Below, piece after piece: positions 51,501 to 62,603 of a stretch of 64,000 nucleotides of DNA; position 1 is the first letter of the stretch, and each line of letters opens with the position of its first letter. The notes beneath the pieces were generated by a model. It searched no databases, was not told the DNA's origin, and was given only the letters and a program-made list of their open reading frames with translations. The stretch comes from Mansonella perstans (lineage: Eukaryota; Nematoda; Chromadorea; Rhabditida; Onchocercidae), in contig JBAMDO010000043.1 of the NCBI GenBank assembly GCA_037074765.1, positions 107,501 through 171,500 on the forward strand, in the 5' to 3' direction. Both the position numbers and the translations under genes were made by a program.

Positions 51501-53638
51501 AGTGAGACGGCGGTCATGAGAGAAAATAATACCAAATCAACAGGGAAAAATATAGGATGATGAAATTTAGTGAGTAAAAAAGCGGTAAAATTACATGAAT
51601 TCTCAAAACGAACAGGAAAACAGTGGAAAGAACATTTAACATTCAGATTTGGTATTATTTCTAACGATATGGTATTACCAAAAACATCGAAATCCAAAAA
51701 TAATGAAATAAAAGAAAACCGCATAGAGCTGCATATTATTAATTTTTACACTGTATAAAGATGATATAGAAAGCATAACATTATTCTTGGGAAGTCATTT
51801 GAGCTAATTTAAATGAACTATGTCGACCAAAATATTTAAATTAAATCGATATCGTCAAGAGGCATTACAAAAAATATGATACGGTGCTGATGATATCACA
51901 GCTCTAGTGTCGCTAAACATTGGAATTACATGATATATTACTAATAAGTAGTTGAAAGATCAGAAAACCAGTGTATACGGTGGTTTTCCGAACTGTTTAT
52001 TCATAACTAGGTGCACTACATGTTTGGTGAGTACAAAAAATGGTTATGAGGTATGTGACACAGAAGATGTCTGTAACATAAAGTGAATGTTAAATCCAGG
52101 ATAACACAGCCTTGATCGCAAGAGGTTAAAACATGTTGTCTTTCGGAGTGAACTCAGCATCTTACACTTCCCAGTTAAAAAAACAATCAGCTGAATATCC
52201 TGTACAAATGTTCCAGAGAATTTTGAATTAATGTAGAGAAAACTGGACGACAGAGCAAAACTAAGAACAAAAATTGAGAATGCTAGTGCGTCTTCAAGAA
52301 TATTGAAAATATTTCATCATAAAAAAGAAAGAAGAGCAAAAATAGGAGATAAAAAGACAGCAAGAATTGAAATCTAGTCAGCTTTCTGCGGAAAAAAAAA
52401 TCTAGGAAATGGGGAAAGATGATAAATCAGACTACGATGGAAATATTACCGGTAGAATAGAGCCAAAATAAGCATCATATTAAGGATGGATCAGTCGGAT
52501 CTGTGCAATATTTTTTTATAATCACCATATCTAGTTTAAAACAAAGAGATTCTGTATAGTTGTTGCCTCGTCTTCAATTCACAAGGACAAGATAAATCTT
52601 CAAAATTTCATTCCCTGAACTTAATGCAAAAAGAATAAATGCAACGATCAGGACGAGACAGTCACTTTCAATAATAAATACATTACTTGTTGCTAATTCT
52701 CGAAGAGAATTAGCAACAAATAATTACACTACGGATCTATTGGATCGTTCTATGACACAACTCAATTAAATGACATCATATTTTCAAAATCAAATCGGTT
52801 AAAAATTCCTTTCCTAATGGATCCGTGGCGTAATTATCAGCATTCATTCGTCTATTGAAATTCAGAAAAGAATATGAAGAAAAAGAAAAACAAGGTTGTC
52901 TCTTCTCCCAAATCACAATATTTTTCTCGAAGCTCTAGTCAGTTATGTGCTTAGATTTATGATTGTTGCTCTTATAAACCTTCAGAAATATACTTAAAAA
53001 CACTCTTAACAGATGCAAAAATTCAAAAACAAAAGGCTTACTGATGATCCATTCTCGAAATTATACAAATCTACCCGATCAAATGAATATTCCATATGGT
53101 TTTCCGTGTACCACCGATCAATTTCCTCTGATGCAACTAGCAGCTCGGTTCGTAATGGATTCTTTTTGATTAACGACACAACTTCCTACAGAATATTTTT
53201 CAAAGCATCTATACGAAAATAGTTAGTTTGCCGAACTCAGTCTAGCATAAATCTTGATAAATTACAAGGAAAATGTAAATTCACACTTTTGGCTTTAAAC
53301 TAAATTTTGTCAAAGCTAATGCACAATTATACAAACATTGAAATAAATTAATGTGTACAATGACTAGTAAATTAATTAAAGGACGGGATAAATCGTTTTA
53401 AGGATGCATTAAATAGAAAAATGTAAACCGTAGAACTTTTACAACCGCATCAAAAAATTTATACCTTGTGAGCAGTGCTTGGATAAATCAGTTGACCATT
53501 AACACCCACAATTCGCTGTCCCATCTGTAAACCAGCTCGTTCACCGATACCATTTTTATCAACAGCTCCAACAAAATGGCCTCGATTCTTTTCAGCATGC
53601 AAATTAAATCCGAACTCCTCCATCGGATCACGTTTTCT
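48501..53638 (-). CDS. nrfl-1: NRFL-1 (NHERF-like scaffold), 3' part: PDZ2 and ERM-binding tail
   Basis: Four exons join in phase: 53638-53465, 53185-53042, 49158-49032 and 48628-48501 (TGA). The first two encode a complete PDZ domain. It has the carboxylate-binding loop EFGFNLHAEKNRGHFVGAV, then GLQMGQRIVGVNGQLI and, across a phase-0 intron, EVVSLIKKNPLRTELLVA followed by EEIDRWYTEN. Exon 3 is a hydrophilic linker (NVSPNPKTKITASVAPLKQE). Exon 4 has the basic helical stretch FKLSAGEARSRLVSRKKDP and ends KEKYKIVSNM. This matches the architecture of NHERF/EBP50 and nematode NRFL-1, whose C-termini bind FERM domains of ERM proteins and whose PDZs tether membrane transporters under the apical membrane. 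The gene is partial: its PDZ1 part appears only as a decayed copy at 59.7-62.6 kb. The whole exon set is flanked by the long inverted repeat. Confidence 0.85.
49159..53041. other. 3.9 kb intron of nrfl-1
   Basis: No additional in-phase exon was recognised; both flanking exon ends are phase 0 and can join directly. A GTG-started frame at 51570-51758 (KAVKLHEFSKRTGKQWKEHL) is open but unsupported. Confidence 0.45.
52687..52719. repeat. Perfect 15-bp hairpin with GAA loop
   Basis: Arms TTGTTGCTAATTCTC (52687-52701) and its exact reverse complement (52705-52719) are separated by only three bases. It lies in the large nrfl-1 intron, about 320 bp beyond the PDZ2 donor. Confidence 0.95.
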
Positions 53639-53892
53639 CTATACCAAAGTCAAACATTCACAATTTGTCACCACATTACAACCACTTGATAAATGAAGAG
53701 ATTGTAAGTAAATGTTGAAATAATAGTATATATCCACAAGCAATTCCTTTTTTAATTTATAACATTATTCAAGATAACAATCGCATTGCCGTTTTTAACG
53801 AATAAGTGCTCATATAATCTATATCTCACTGCAATTGAATTTCGGTTATAAGATCATAACAGGGTATTCAAGCCGTGGATGTTGATGGCCAG

Positions 53893-55826
53893 AATTTCGA
53901 GTGCAGTTAGAGAGAAGGGTATAGAAAAGTGAAGATTTTTTAAAAGATTTCAAATGGACCAAAAGGTGTATACAGATTTTCCTACTGAAAAAAAACGTCT
54001 GATTCTCTTCAAACATTATATTTTAAGCAATTTATGAACCGAAAAACAAGAACGTCCAATTTACAATTTTTGGCAAATATTTTTTGAATTATGTTAATTT
54101 TATAAGAATACGAACCAATCGGCACAATCGTGGTTTCGGAACATTCGTCATTGATGGAATGGGCCTCCTGAAACTGACAACATTCTGCACTGTTTTTTTT
54201 TGTAAAAAGTTTCTTGAATATCAGTGCCGTATATAATTCATATATCTCTTTATCAGCTTTCAAGCAATCTTCAACAGCACTCTTTCAGAAGAATAATATA
54301 AACATAGCCAAAATTCCAAAAAAAATCACTTCAACAAAACATTCGAAGTATTTTTCGAAGAAGTCAAGAAAAATAAAGAGTCCACAATGGGAATCTTGTG
54401 ACCTTCAAAAATGTCAAGTGTCAAGACAGAATGTACTTTCACAGCAAAGTTAATGAAAATGGAGATTTTTACACCGAGGAAAAAGTTTTGAATAAGTTTG
54501 GCAAAAAACTAAAATGAACACTTTCTTCATCAGTACAATTTAAAATGAGATAATCGACAGAGAGAAAAATCAAAATATAATCAGCAATTGACGATCCTTA
54601 TCTTTTACTGAACTATCAAAATTAACTACGTTTCGAATCTCAAGTTCAAAAACATCATAGAAACTAAAATCCTGTCTCATCACTAAAAAACCAAGTGCAA
54701 AATGATGTCTGCCGGTCCTGACGAATTGGAAGTCCAGATTTGAGCTTTCATTTCTTCCTAGAAATTTAAAAGATTCCACTATCCTTACAATTTGAATATT
54801 GTATGAAAAGTTCAACACATCTAAAAGGAATGGTGAAAAGATTGATTATAAGTATTGATAACCACTCTTCGAAATAAGTTACGAATATGATCCAGATAAC
54901 TGTCATCTTCCAGAAGCTGCCAGGAAAAAATTTACAAACATGTTAACCACTAAGATGATTCATACAACAAGTGAGAATCGCTTCAAGAATGAAGATCTCA
55001 AAATTGTGCTATGCTTGCCACCATACACTGTATTCTTCACTAATTTAACTGCACTTGTAATACATCTTTTGATTCAATTCCAGACTGAAGAAATGCGCAC
55101 TAGAATCCTTTCTGCCTGAGTTGCAGCAAATTAAATTAGCGAGGAACACAGATGATGTAAATGAATGAAAATTTCAATACGCAACAGAGTCAAACCAACT
55201 GCTTATTGTTTACAGAAGTTTACGTGAAACCCATTGTGTGGACAATCAATTCTATTTTTCTATCTATTTTCATGTCATTATCATCATAAAATTTAATTCA
55301 GTATTTGCTCAGTAATTTAAATTATAAAATTTAATTTAATAAGCTTTGTATCAACTTCACATCAGTTTTTTTTTTTTTTTTTTTATTAATCAATTATGGC
55401 CAACTTTCGCTTTTTGGAATTGCTTAATAAATATTCAATTATCCGCTTGCTTCCTACTGCTTCACCTGAAAATTCTAACTAGTACTTGCGTATGAAATGA
55501 TAACAGATGGGTCGGTGGTATGAACAGTTTTCAGTCTTATTAGAAAAATTATCAGTACTAATGATTCACCAGCCTTCATCGATTTGATTCATATCATAAG
55601 CAGAATTTCAAGCATATCCTAGCAAGCCAGATGTTATTCTAGTATAGATGACAAAGATAGCTGAAAAGCTGAGTTTAAACTTTAATTCGCAGCATCAACA
55701 CTATAATTTAATGGTTTTTGGATCGTGTTATTATACTCCTGTTATTGGTGTGCTCATTTTTTTGTAACTATTAAATCGCAAAATGCCCCATTATTACTGA
55801 AAATGGAAACTTTTATGACGAAATTT
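53893..55826 (-). repeat. Right copy of the ~1.95 kb inverted repeat
   Basis: Reverse complement of 44952-46918, with scattered substitutions and without the left copy's two tandem duplications. It starts about 255 bp upstream of the nrfl-1 PDZ2 acceptor, so it sits in the intron preceding PDZ2. Its ORF at 54214-54453 encodes the same peptide as the mirror ORF in the left copy. A T-run near 55.37 kb matches the left copy's A-run. Confidence 0.9.
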
Positions 55827-57491
55827 AATTTCTTGGTCAATAAAACATTATTTGAAACAAAAAATTCGCTATTCAGTGGAACTGGGCTCTTTTTAAGCAG
55901 TAGAATTACAGTTGCTCTATGAAAAAAGCGCTAAAGTCAAGTCTTAATAGGTGTATAATCGCAGCACTTGAAAAATCCACTGATGGTAAAAATTTATATG
56001 CTCAGTTACCATTTTGTACTGACAGGAGATTTTTGGTTTTCCGATGATCCAGCCGTATGTTACAAAACATTCCTATCAAACTAGTAGACAAGGAACTGAA
56101 GAAATATTTTCATTAGTTCACATAATATTAATGGCACACAAGTAATACCTTAAGGTATTTATTCCACAAATTGCGGCCTTATTATCACAACAATCCCTGC
56201 TGACATTTCCGGATGTTTCTAAAAAATAACAACCTCAAATATTAAAATTTTTTCCTGCAGTAAAATTATTAAAATTCTAGGTTATGCTAAGCATACTAAA
56301 CTTCATAAATTCACAGTAACTTGGAAACGTCTTTGTATGCTAATAGTTATAAATCTTTCAGGATTGCTCCTTCAAAGCGAAGGAAAATCTAATCCAAAAC
56401 TTTAGTAATCGCTTCCAAATGTGCAACTTCTCATTGGACTACTGAACACCTTTATATTTATAAATTTGTTAGAAATGGATGAATGACAAAGTATAAGATC
56501 CATTTTTGTATAAGATAGAAGATTCATCTTGATATACTAATGTTTCCGCAAACACCTTTTACAACGAAACAATCTTCAGTGATAAAACAATTTGTAGAAT
56601 ACTCTTTAAATCTTAATACAGAATCACAATAAGCACTTTAAAAAAAAGCCTTCAGAAAAGTCTGGAAAACTGAACTTCTTCCGTTGAATCCTATTCTTGA
56701 GATGGATACATTTTATTCCGATTTTCACATGTCACAACTTTTTTTTCTATGTAGAACAAAGCGAGGAAAGACCAGCATAGATTAGAAGACAAAAATGGGA
56801 ATCATTACTTTCATGTTATGTGATACCATTAGTTCTATATAAATGTGAGACACTCAATAAATAAACTACGCTCAGCAAAGCCGGAAAAATTTTAAACACC
56901 TAAAGAAGAAATCCAGAAAAGGAATTATCAAATAATTCCAGTTTCGGCTAATCTTTGATCATCAAAAATAGACCACATCTTTCAAAAATGTCAAAAATCC
57001 CGGAAAGTTGCCAATTTCTCAAAAACTTTTTCACCAAATTAGCTAATTTCTATGGGAGTGCCGATGTGATTTTAAACTTTTTATCTAAAATGTCCAAAAA
57101 AAAAAAAAAAAATGGAAGAAAAAACCAATTTTTGTCTAAAATTTCTTTTGTTCACTTCTCATTGTTTTTTTTTTTTTTAGCAGCTTATCTTTTGCTGCAA
57201 CTTTGCTCAAAAGAAGAAGATTCTGTACAAAAAAAAAACCCATTCAAAAACCCGGAAACTGACTGCAATTGTAGGAAATAAAATGAATAATTGATGCAAG
57301 TGCAGCATATAACATTATGAATTTTAAAATTTAATGCAAGAAGCATTTATTCTTTCCTTTTTAAAAATTCTCAGGTCAAAATTTTAAACGTAACAGAAAA
57401 TTGAATCAAATCAAATCATCTAAATCCCTCTAACATTCACAACGACAACCACACATAAATACATGCATTTGCACACACATACTATACGTAT

Positions 57492-57513
57492 ATTATATAT
57501 ATATATATATATC
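57492..57513. repeat. (TA)n microsatellite
   Basis: About ten uninterrupted TA units in non-coding sequence. Confidence 0.9.
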
Positions 57514-59298
57514 TATATGCATAGATGGAGTTGCAGACAAATAAGTGAAGTGATAGATATGAAGGAGTAGTCTCGAGACATAATCGATAAAGTTGCAGAG
57601 AATCTGAGTATCGAACTGGGTTTCTCGTCTGACAGCAGTGACAAAGAAGTGTTGTGTTGTCATTTCAACAAAAGTTTAATCGTCATTCAAAGAGAGAGCT
57701 ATAACTGTAATGTGGGACAGTTCCATATATATATATGTAGTATACATGCCCTAATAACATTTGCCTTGAATTGAAATAAATTAGTTGTAACTCGTGCGAA
57801 TATTTATTTGACCATGATGAAAATGTATGTGAAATATAGCGTACTGTGCTGATATATGATATGATGAAGTTCACTGTCCTCAAACTATACTATTTCTTCA
57901 TCGAGAGAATAACTGATATCCACTAATCATCAATAGGAAATGAGATAATGAAAACGTTCAACAAAGGTCAATTCCATACCATTATCATGAAATAGAGGCG
58001 CTCATAAACGAATGAATTCAGTTCACATTGAAAATTTCTTTTAAGAATGACTACTTGGATAAGTGTAACATTTTCCTTACTAATTTCATGTTTTTCCTAA
58101 ATGTTTGTTTTGTGATTGTTACTTCTCTCTGCAATCATCCAAAAAAATCTATACACTATTCTCAGATATGTTCAAATTAATGAAAAAGTACACAACTATA
58201 AAAAATAAAGGATGAGCAATCAATATTTTTAACAAAAACCATTCAATCATACACCAATTAATTATCAAATGGAAGAAAAGAGGAGTATGTGAATGGATAG
58301 CATGAAAGAGCAATAAATAATGTACTCATCATTAAGTCATTTTTCATTTTAAAACTTCAAAATGATTCGCTATTATGAAATTTGATCCGAAACAAAGGAG
58401 ATAATGGGATGAGAAAAAAAAAAAAAGAACACAAGAAAAGGAATCATACAATTTCTCCTTATCAACAGGTTATCTTAAGCTATGTTCATCAGCATAAAGA
58501 CAGAAAGATTTGCTGATAACAATACTGCTGATAAACTAGTTAAATGCGGAACACTTTTGTTTGGGAGTGATAGCAGCAGTATTACGATGAAATGACAACA
58601 CCATCATTATTTAATTAATGGACGTATAAACTTTAGTTAAAACCAAGATAAGAAAAGAAATGACTGACATTCGAGGAACTACCAATAAATTAGTGCTGAA
58701 ATTGTTAGCAACTTGCTGAAATGATGCTATTACTGCTTACTAGAGAGATGAAATGAAACACTCTGATTGAGCTGAAACAATCATTAATTTCTGTAATGAT
58801 AACAAGAAGTAACAAATTTAGGTATGCTTAAAAAATCATTGAGAAATAAGAGAATATAAATACAACCGATTCTAGCCTTCCTTTTTTTTACACACATTTT
58901 TTTCCTGTTGGAATTTGAGCAATGTAACTCAAATCTTATCAACTTATTAAGACAAATATTTTCATGCATCAGCTTATTATGATTTTTCTAGACAATGAAT
59001 GAAATAACATGCGCAGAATTGGAAAGACTTTTTGCAATTTTATTTGATTTTACTCTGCAATATTTCTCTCCACTCAGTTTTTTTTTTTTTTTTTTTTTTT
59101 TTAAGAATTGGAAAGGGTTAAGCAACGATCGTCCTTCTAACCTGATAATGGTATGGGAAGAGCCAATGACAGAAAAAAGAGTTGGATAATGGCTAGATTT
59201 CAATAATATGAAAAAAAATGGTTGGAACTGGTAGTGTATTCGGCAGCTGCAGACTCAGTTCACTGACACTTGATGAAATAGGCGGATGGCACATTAAA

Positions 59299-59343
59299 AT
59301 GAATGAATGAATGAATGAATAAAATGAAATGAATGAATGAGAA
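59299..59343. repeat. (AATG)n microsatellite
   Basis: Repeated GAATGAAT units with one interruption (aaaatgaaat). It generates a false serine/phenylalanine-rich ORF on the minus strand. Confidence 0.9.
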
Positions 59344-59723
59344 TGAGTGGATGAAGTTCGACAGATTAAGACACAAAAACAAATTGTATCCAAATGAGTG
59401 ACTCGATTGCAATGCTGCGTTCCCACACAGACCCTGTTGATTTGCTTAACCCACAAATAGTTTCTATTTCAGTGCGTTAGAACTACACAGCTACTAGGCA
59501 TACAATATAGAATGATTCAAATAAACAACCGATCTATACTCATAACGTGCAAACTTGCCTACTAAATTAGATACAAACATAAATTTCCACCATGGAATAT
59601 CACTCAATAAATATTGTCAAAATTTGATGATACAACTAACTGCAAGGAATGCAAGTGCAAATGCCGCCATGAATTAAAAGAAATAAAATTACTACACTAG
59701 AAAATTGACCTTTCGTGAGAAAA

Positions 59724-59836
59724 CTAAGTATTAACATTAAGCAAGGAGAGATTTGTGATTTCCTTGTACCATTCCAAATCTTCTTCATCATAAGAAGTTT
59801 ATGCTGCAGAGGATTCTCCTTGATTCTTTGAACCAA
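59724..59836 (-). pseudogene. nrfl-1: Decayed second half of NRFL-1 PDZ1
   Basis: After an acceptor (TTTATTTGTAG) the frame reads LVQRIKENPLQHKLL, matching EVVSLIKKNPLRTELL at the same place in PDZ2, and the exon starts at the same phase-0 position. One base out of frame the text continues DEEDLEWYKEITNLSLLNV to a stop, matching EEIDRWYTEN in PDZ2. A single-base loss near 59793 therefore separates two halves that both align. This is either real decay or an assembly indel. Confidence 0.6.
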
Positions 59837-59849
59837 CTACAAATAAATT

Positions 59850-62297
59850 GCCAGCTCTTTCCTATTTAACAAGTTACACACATACTTTTTCGGTTGGTGG
59901 AACGATTGATGTGACATTTGGACGAAATATTACTATTCATTTGATGCTTTCTCGGAATCCTGATTTTTTAAATAGACAGTCAATGATTCTAACTGTACTA
60001 TCCAGACATTCCAGTACTTCAAGATTAGCAACTCACTTATTCACTTCAATATTCACATTAAAACATACTTCCAACAGTTAACAAACAACATACCGATTAT
60101 GCATTTTTCATCAGTAATTCATTCAATGTTCATTGGCTTATCTATCTTTGCTAAAAAACTATATCACTAAACAATGCATTAACCGAGTCAAGAAAGAAAA
60201 ACGTTTCCAAATAATTTGAAAACGTTTCCGTGTCTAATCATATTTCTTATTAATACAAAGTAGAACACTAGAACTAGAATTAGCAAACTCTGAGAGTTAC
60301 TCGAAAATCATAAGTTAATTTTTTTTTTAAAAATAAAGAAAATGATAGAATAGGCACTTAATTGTTCCAAAATTTCCGGTTGATGACACAAATGCCTTAT
60401 AATCTAAAGTAAAAAATTAAAAAAAGAACTGAAAATTCCTAGAAGAATTGGACAATAGTCTGAAAAGGAAAGAAATTGAATCGAATGAGGTCACCGTGCT
60501 CAATGTATTACTGCATAATCTTTCTCTCTTCATTCACAGAAAATTGCCTCTGTTCTCTCATTCCCAAATTTCTTTTTTTTTTTTTTCCACATCCTAATCT
60601 CGAATTAACTGCCATGCCATTAAGGCAAATTTTTTGAAAATCTCCAAAATTTATTTCAAAATCAATTCCCTAAAATAATGTTGTTAAATGAAACGATGGA
60701 ATAAAAGACAGTTAGTACCATTCACATTGTTGAATTATTTTTTTTTCAAAACAAAAAAGTCAATCCTTTATTGTTTAATAATATTTTAGGATATATCGTT
60801 TCTCATCTTTTTAGAAAAATACCAATACTTCAGCCTTTCTACTCAAAACAGAAAACTGGTTAACAAAAATGCATGAATGTTGTCATGTGTTATCTAATGA
60901 TCGCAAGAGATCGTACTATGATACCCAATTATTAAAACTACAAATTTATGATACATAAGGAAAAAAAAGTGGAAAACAAATGATTGAAGAAAGTACTTTA
61001 CTGACATTTGACCTTTGCTCCTCTTACTTCTCCACAGACTTGAAAACCATTATTATTTGGAATCGTAATAAAAAATTTATATGTAACCTATCAGAGCAAA
61101 AACTGTTATCAGTGTAGCACACTGGCAAAGATTGTCGGAAAACACCGAAATAATTTCGTTAAGATTACTTCATAATATTTACAAGATTTCATCATAAGTA
61201 AATTTCATTGTATCATAAATCTGTATTAAATTAGTTTTTTATTATGATAACAAAAATCATTTCTTGTTTGCCACGTTTAAATCCAAAAACCAGTAAACAA
61301 GTTCGATTATTTGTCAATCTCAATATTATAATTTGTCATATTCCTACTAAATCTTAACCTAGACAAAATAATGGATTTATTGTCACACTTTTTAATTTGA
61401 TTGCTATATATAGTTATAAACAGGCTCCATATATAAATCAAATCATGAATCACTACAGTTTTCATTTTACACATATCCTTCATATCCTTCGTATTTATTA
61501 TATTCGCATCCTCATTGTCTCCTAAAATCATTTACTTTGAACAATGATTATTTTCTACTTTTTCTTATTTCTAATTTCTTAATTATTTGATTATTCCTAT
61601 TATTAAGTAAAAGCTGTCATATTTTATTTGACAACAATAAATTGTACTACTGCATTTATTGCACATACTGGAATCACTATAAGACAAAGTAATTCTCTCG
61701 CAAGAAAAATACAAATTGTAAGTTTTTATTTTCAGTTTAGCTTAGCTATTTGTTCATTATAAAAAAAAAACTTTCTCTTTAAGCTTCACCACAATACTTT
61801 TCGCGATAAACACTGCCAAAATCTCATTTGCAGACCACAAATCAAACTGAGCAAAGTCATTATGAACATAAAATTTCATCTACGAATGCCAAGTTCTATT
61901 GGAAATAACTCCATCGACACTTATGTTTTTTGTGTTATCACTGAGCTTGTCTAAATATTCAGTTAACTTCGAAGCTAACTAAATAGCTAACTAACTTCCA
62001 AATGGCATATAAGGAACTTTCATTTGCAGCTGTGTTTTTAGGATGTAATGAGGAGCCACACACTTATATTCATACTAGTATCAGTACAGATGAATATTGA
62101 ATATTGAGGATGTGAAAAAAGAATGCATTGATGCACTGCAATGTAAATGGACCTCCTGAAATAGTAAAATGAAAATTCAAAGCATAAGCATCATTACTTT
62201 TGAATAAAAAGGTCAATATACGAAGAATAAAAAGCAACCTCTGGCATATGTTAACTCCTTCTACCTAATATTGACACCATTTTATTTTTCAAGTTGC
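59850..62297. other. Non-coding, presumed former PDZ1 intron
   Basis: No further exon recognised. Contains poly-T/poly-A runs and one copy of a ~65-bp imperfect direct repeat (60998-61063). Confidence 0.4.
60998..61063. repeat. Imperfect direct repeat, copy A
   Basis: Similar to 62298-62360 in the same orientation (tttactgaca...gacttgaaaa...attatttggaat), 1.3 kb apart, with several substitutions and small indels. On the minus strand copy A is open (IPNNNGFQVCGEVRGAKVKC) up to a GTAAAG donor-like site, but no family is recognised. Confidence 0.7.
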
Positions 62298-62360
62298 TTT
62301 ACTGACATCACACGTTTGCTCCATTACTTCGTCAGAGACTTGAAAACTATTATTTGGAAT
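62298..62360. repeat. Imperfect direct repeat, copy B
   Basis: Partner of the copy at 60998-61063. On the minus strand it reads IPNNSFQVSDEVMEQTCDVS. Lies just downstream (minus strand) of the decayed PDZ1 exon. Confidence 0.7.
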
Positions 62361-62430
62361 TAATTTCGATTACCCCGCAAACTTTGACTTGGACAAACTA
62401 ACTCCAGCTAAACTACTGCACGAGCTATCT

Positions 62431-62480
62431 CAACGAAAATTATAAAAAGCAAAAAAATTGCTTTTTATGATTTTCGTCAA
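62431..62480. repeat. Near-perfect ~22-bp hairpin at the PDZ1 relic end
   Basis: Left arm 62431-62452 (caacgaaaattataaaaagc plus aa) pairs with 62458-62480 with one or two mismatches and a five-A loop. The right arm is the coding sequence for IDENHKK of the PDZ1 relic, so the left arm is an inverted copy of coding DNA. Confidence 0.85.
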
Positions 62481-62603
62481 TGATAATGCAATGCCCATTA
62501 ACTGCGAAAATTCCATCACCTAACCGTAAGCTAACCAACTCGGTTACCAAGATTTCCAGCGCTGATAAACAGTGGTTCACCTTTCTTTGCATGCAAATCA
62601 AAC
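62458..62603 (-). pseudogene. nrfl-1: Decayed first half of NRFL-1 PDZ1
   Basis: The minus strand reads FDLHAKKGEPLFISAGNLGN in one frame up to a TAG, then, after a shift, LGDGIFAVNGHCIIIDENHK. Aligned to PDZ2 (EFGFNLHAE, GLQMGQRIVGVNG, STAHK) this is the first half of a PDZ domain of the same family, shortened by about two residues around the break. The exon should end after HKK with a GT donor; the sequence there is AAG followed by CA, so the donor is lost. No upstream in-frame exon was found. Confidence 0.6.

Larger units (their letters stand above)
55827..59723. other. Non-coding region, presumed nrfl-1 intron
   Basis: No exon was recognised. Holds homopolymer runs and the TA microsatellite near 57.5 kb. 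The plus-strand ORF at 56955-57281 is driven by lysine and phenylalanine homopolymers. The expected linker exon before PDZ2 (with the family's PRLC-type motif) was not found. Confidence 0.4.

Noticed and set aside
54214..54453. 79-codon ORF identical to one at 46338-46577
   Set aside because: The identity only reflects the inverted repeat; no coding signature or homology, so not called as a gene.
56955..57281. Plus-strand ORF of 108 codons
   Set aside because: Driven by A and T homopolymers (KKKKK, FFFFF); no domain and no splice context.
59193..59456. Minus-strand ORF of 87 codons
   Set aside because: Largely a translation of the AATG microsatellite (HSFISFYSFIHSF).
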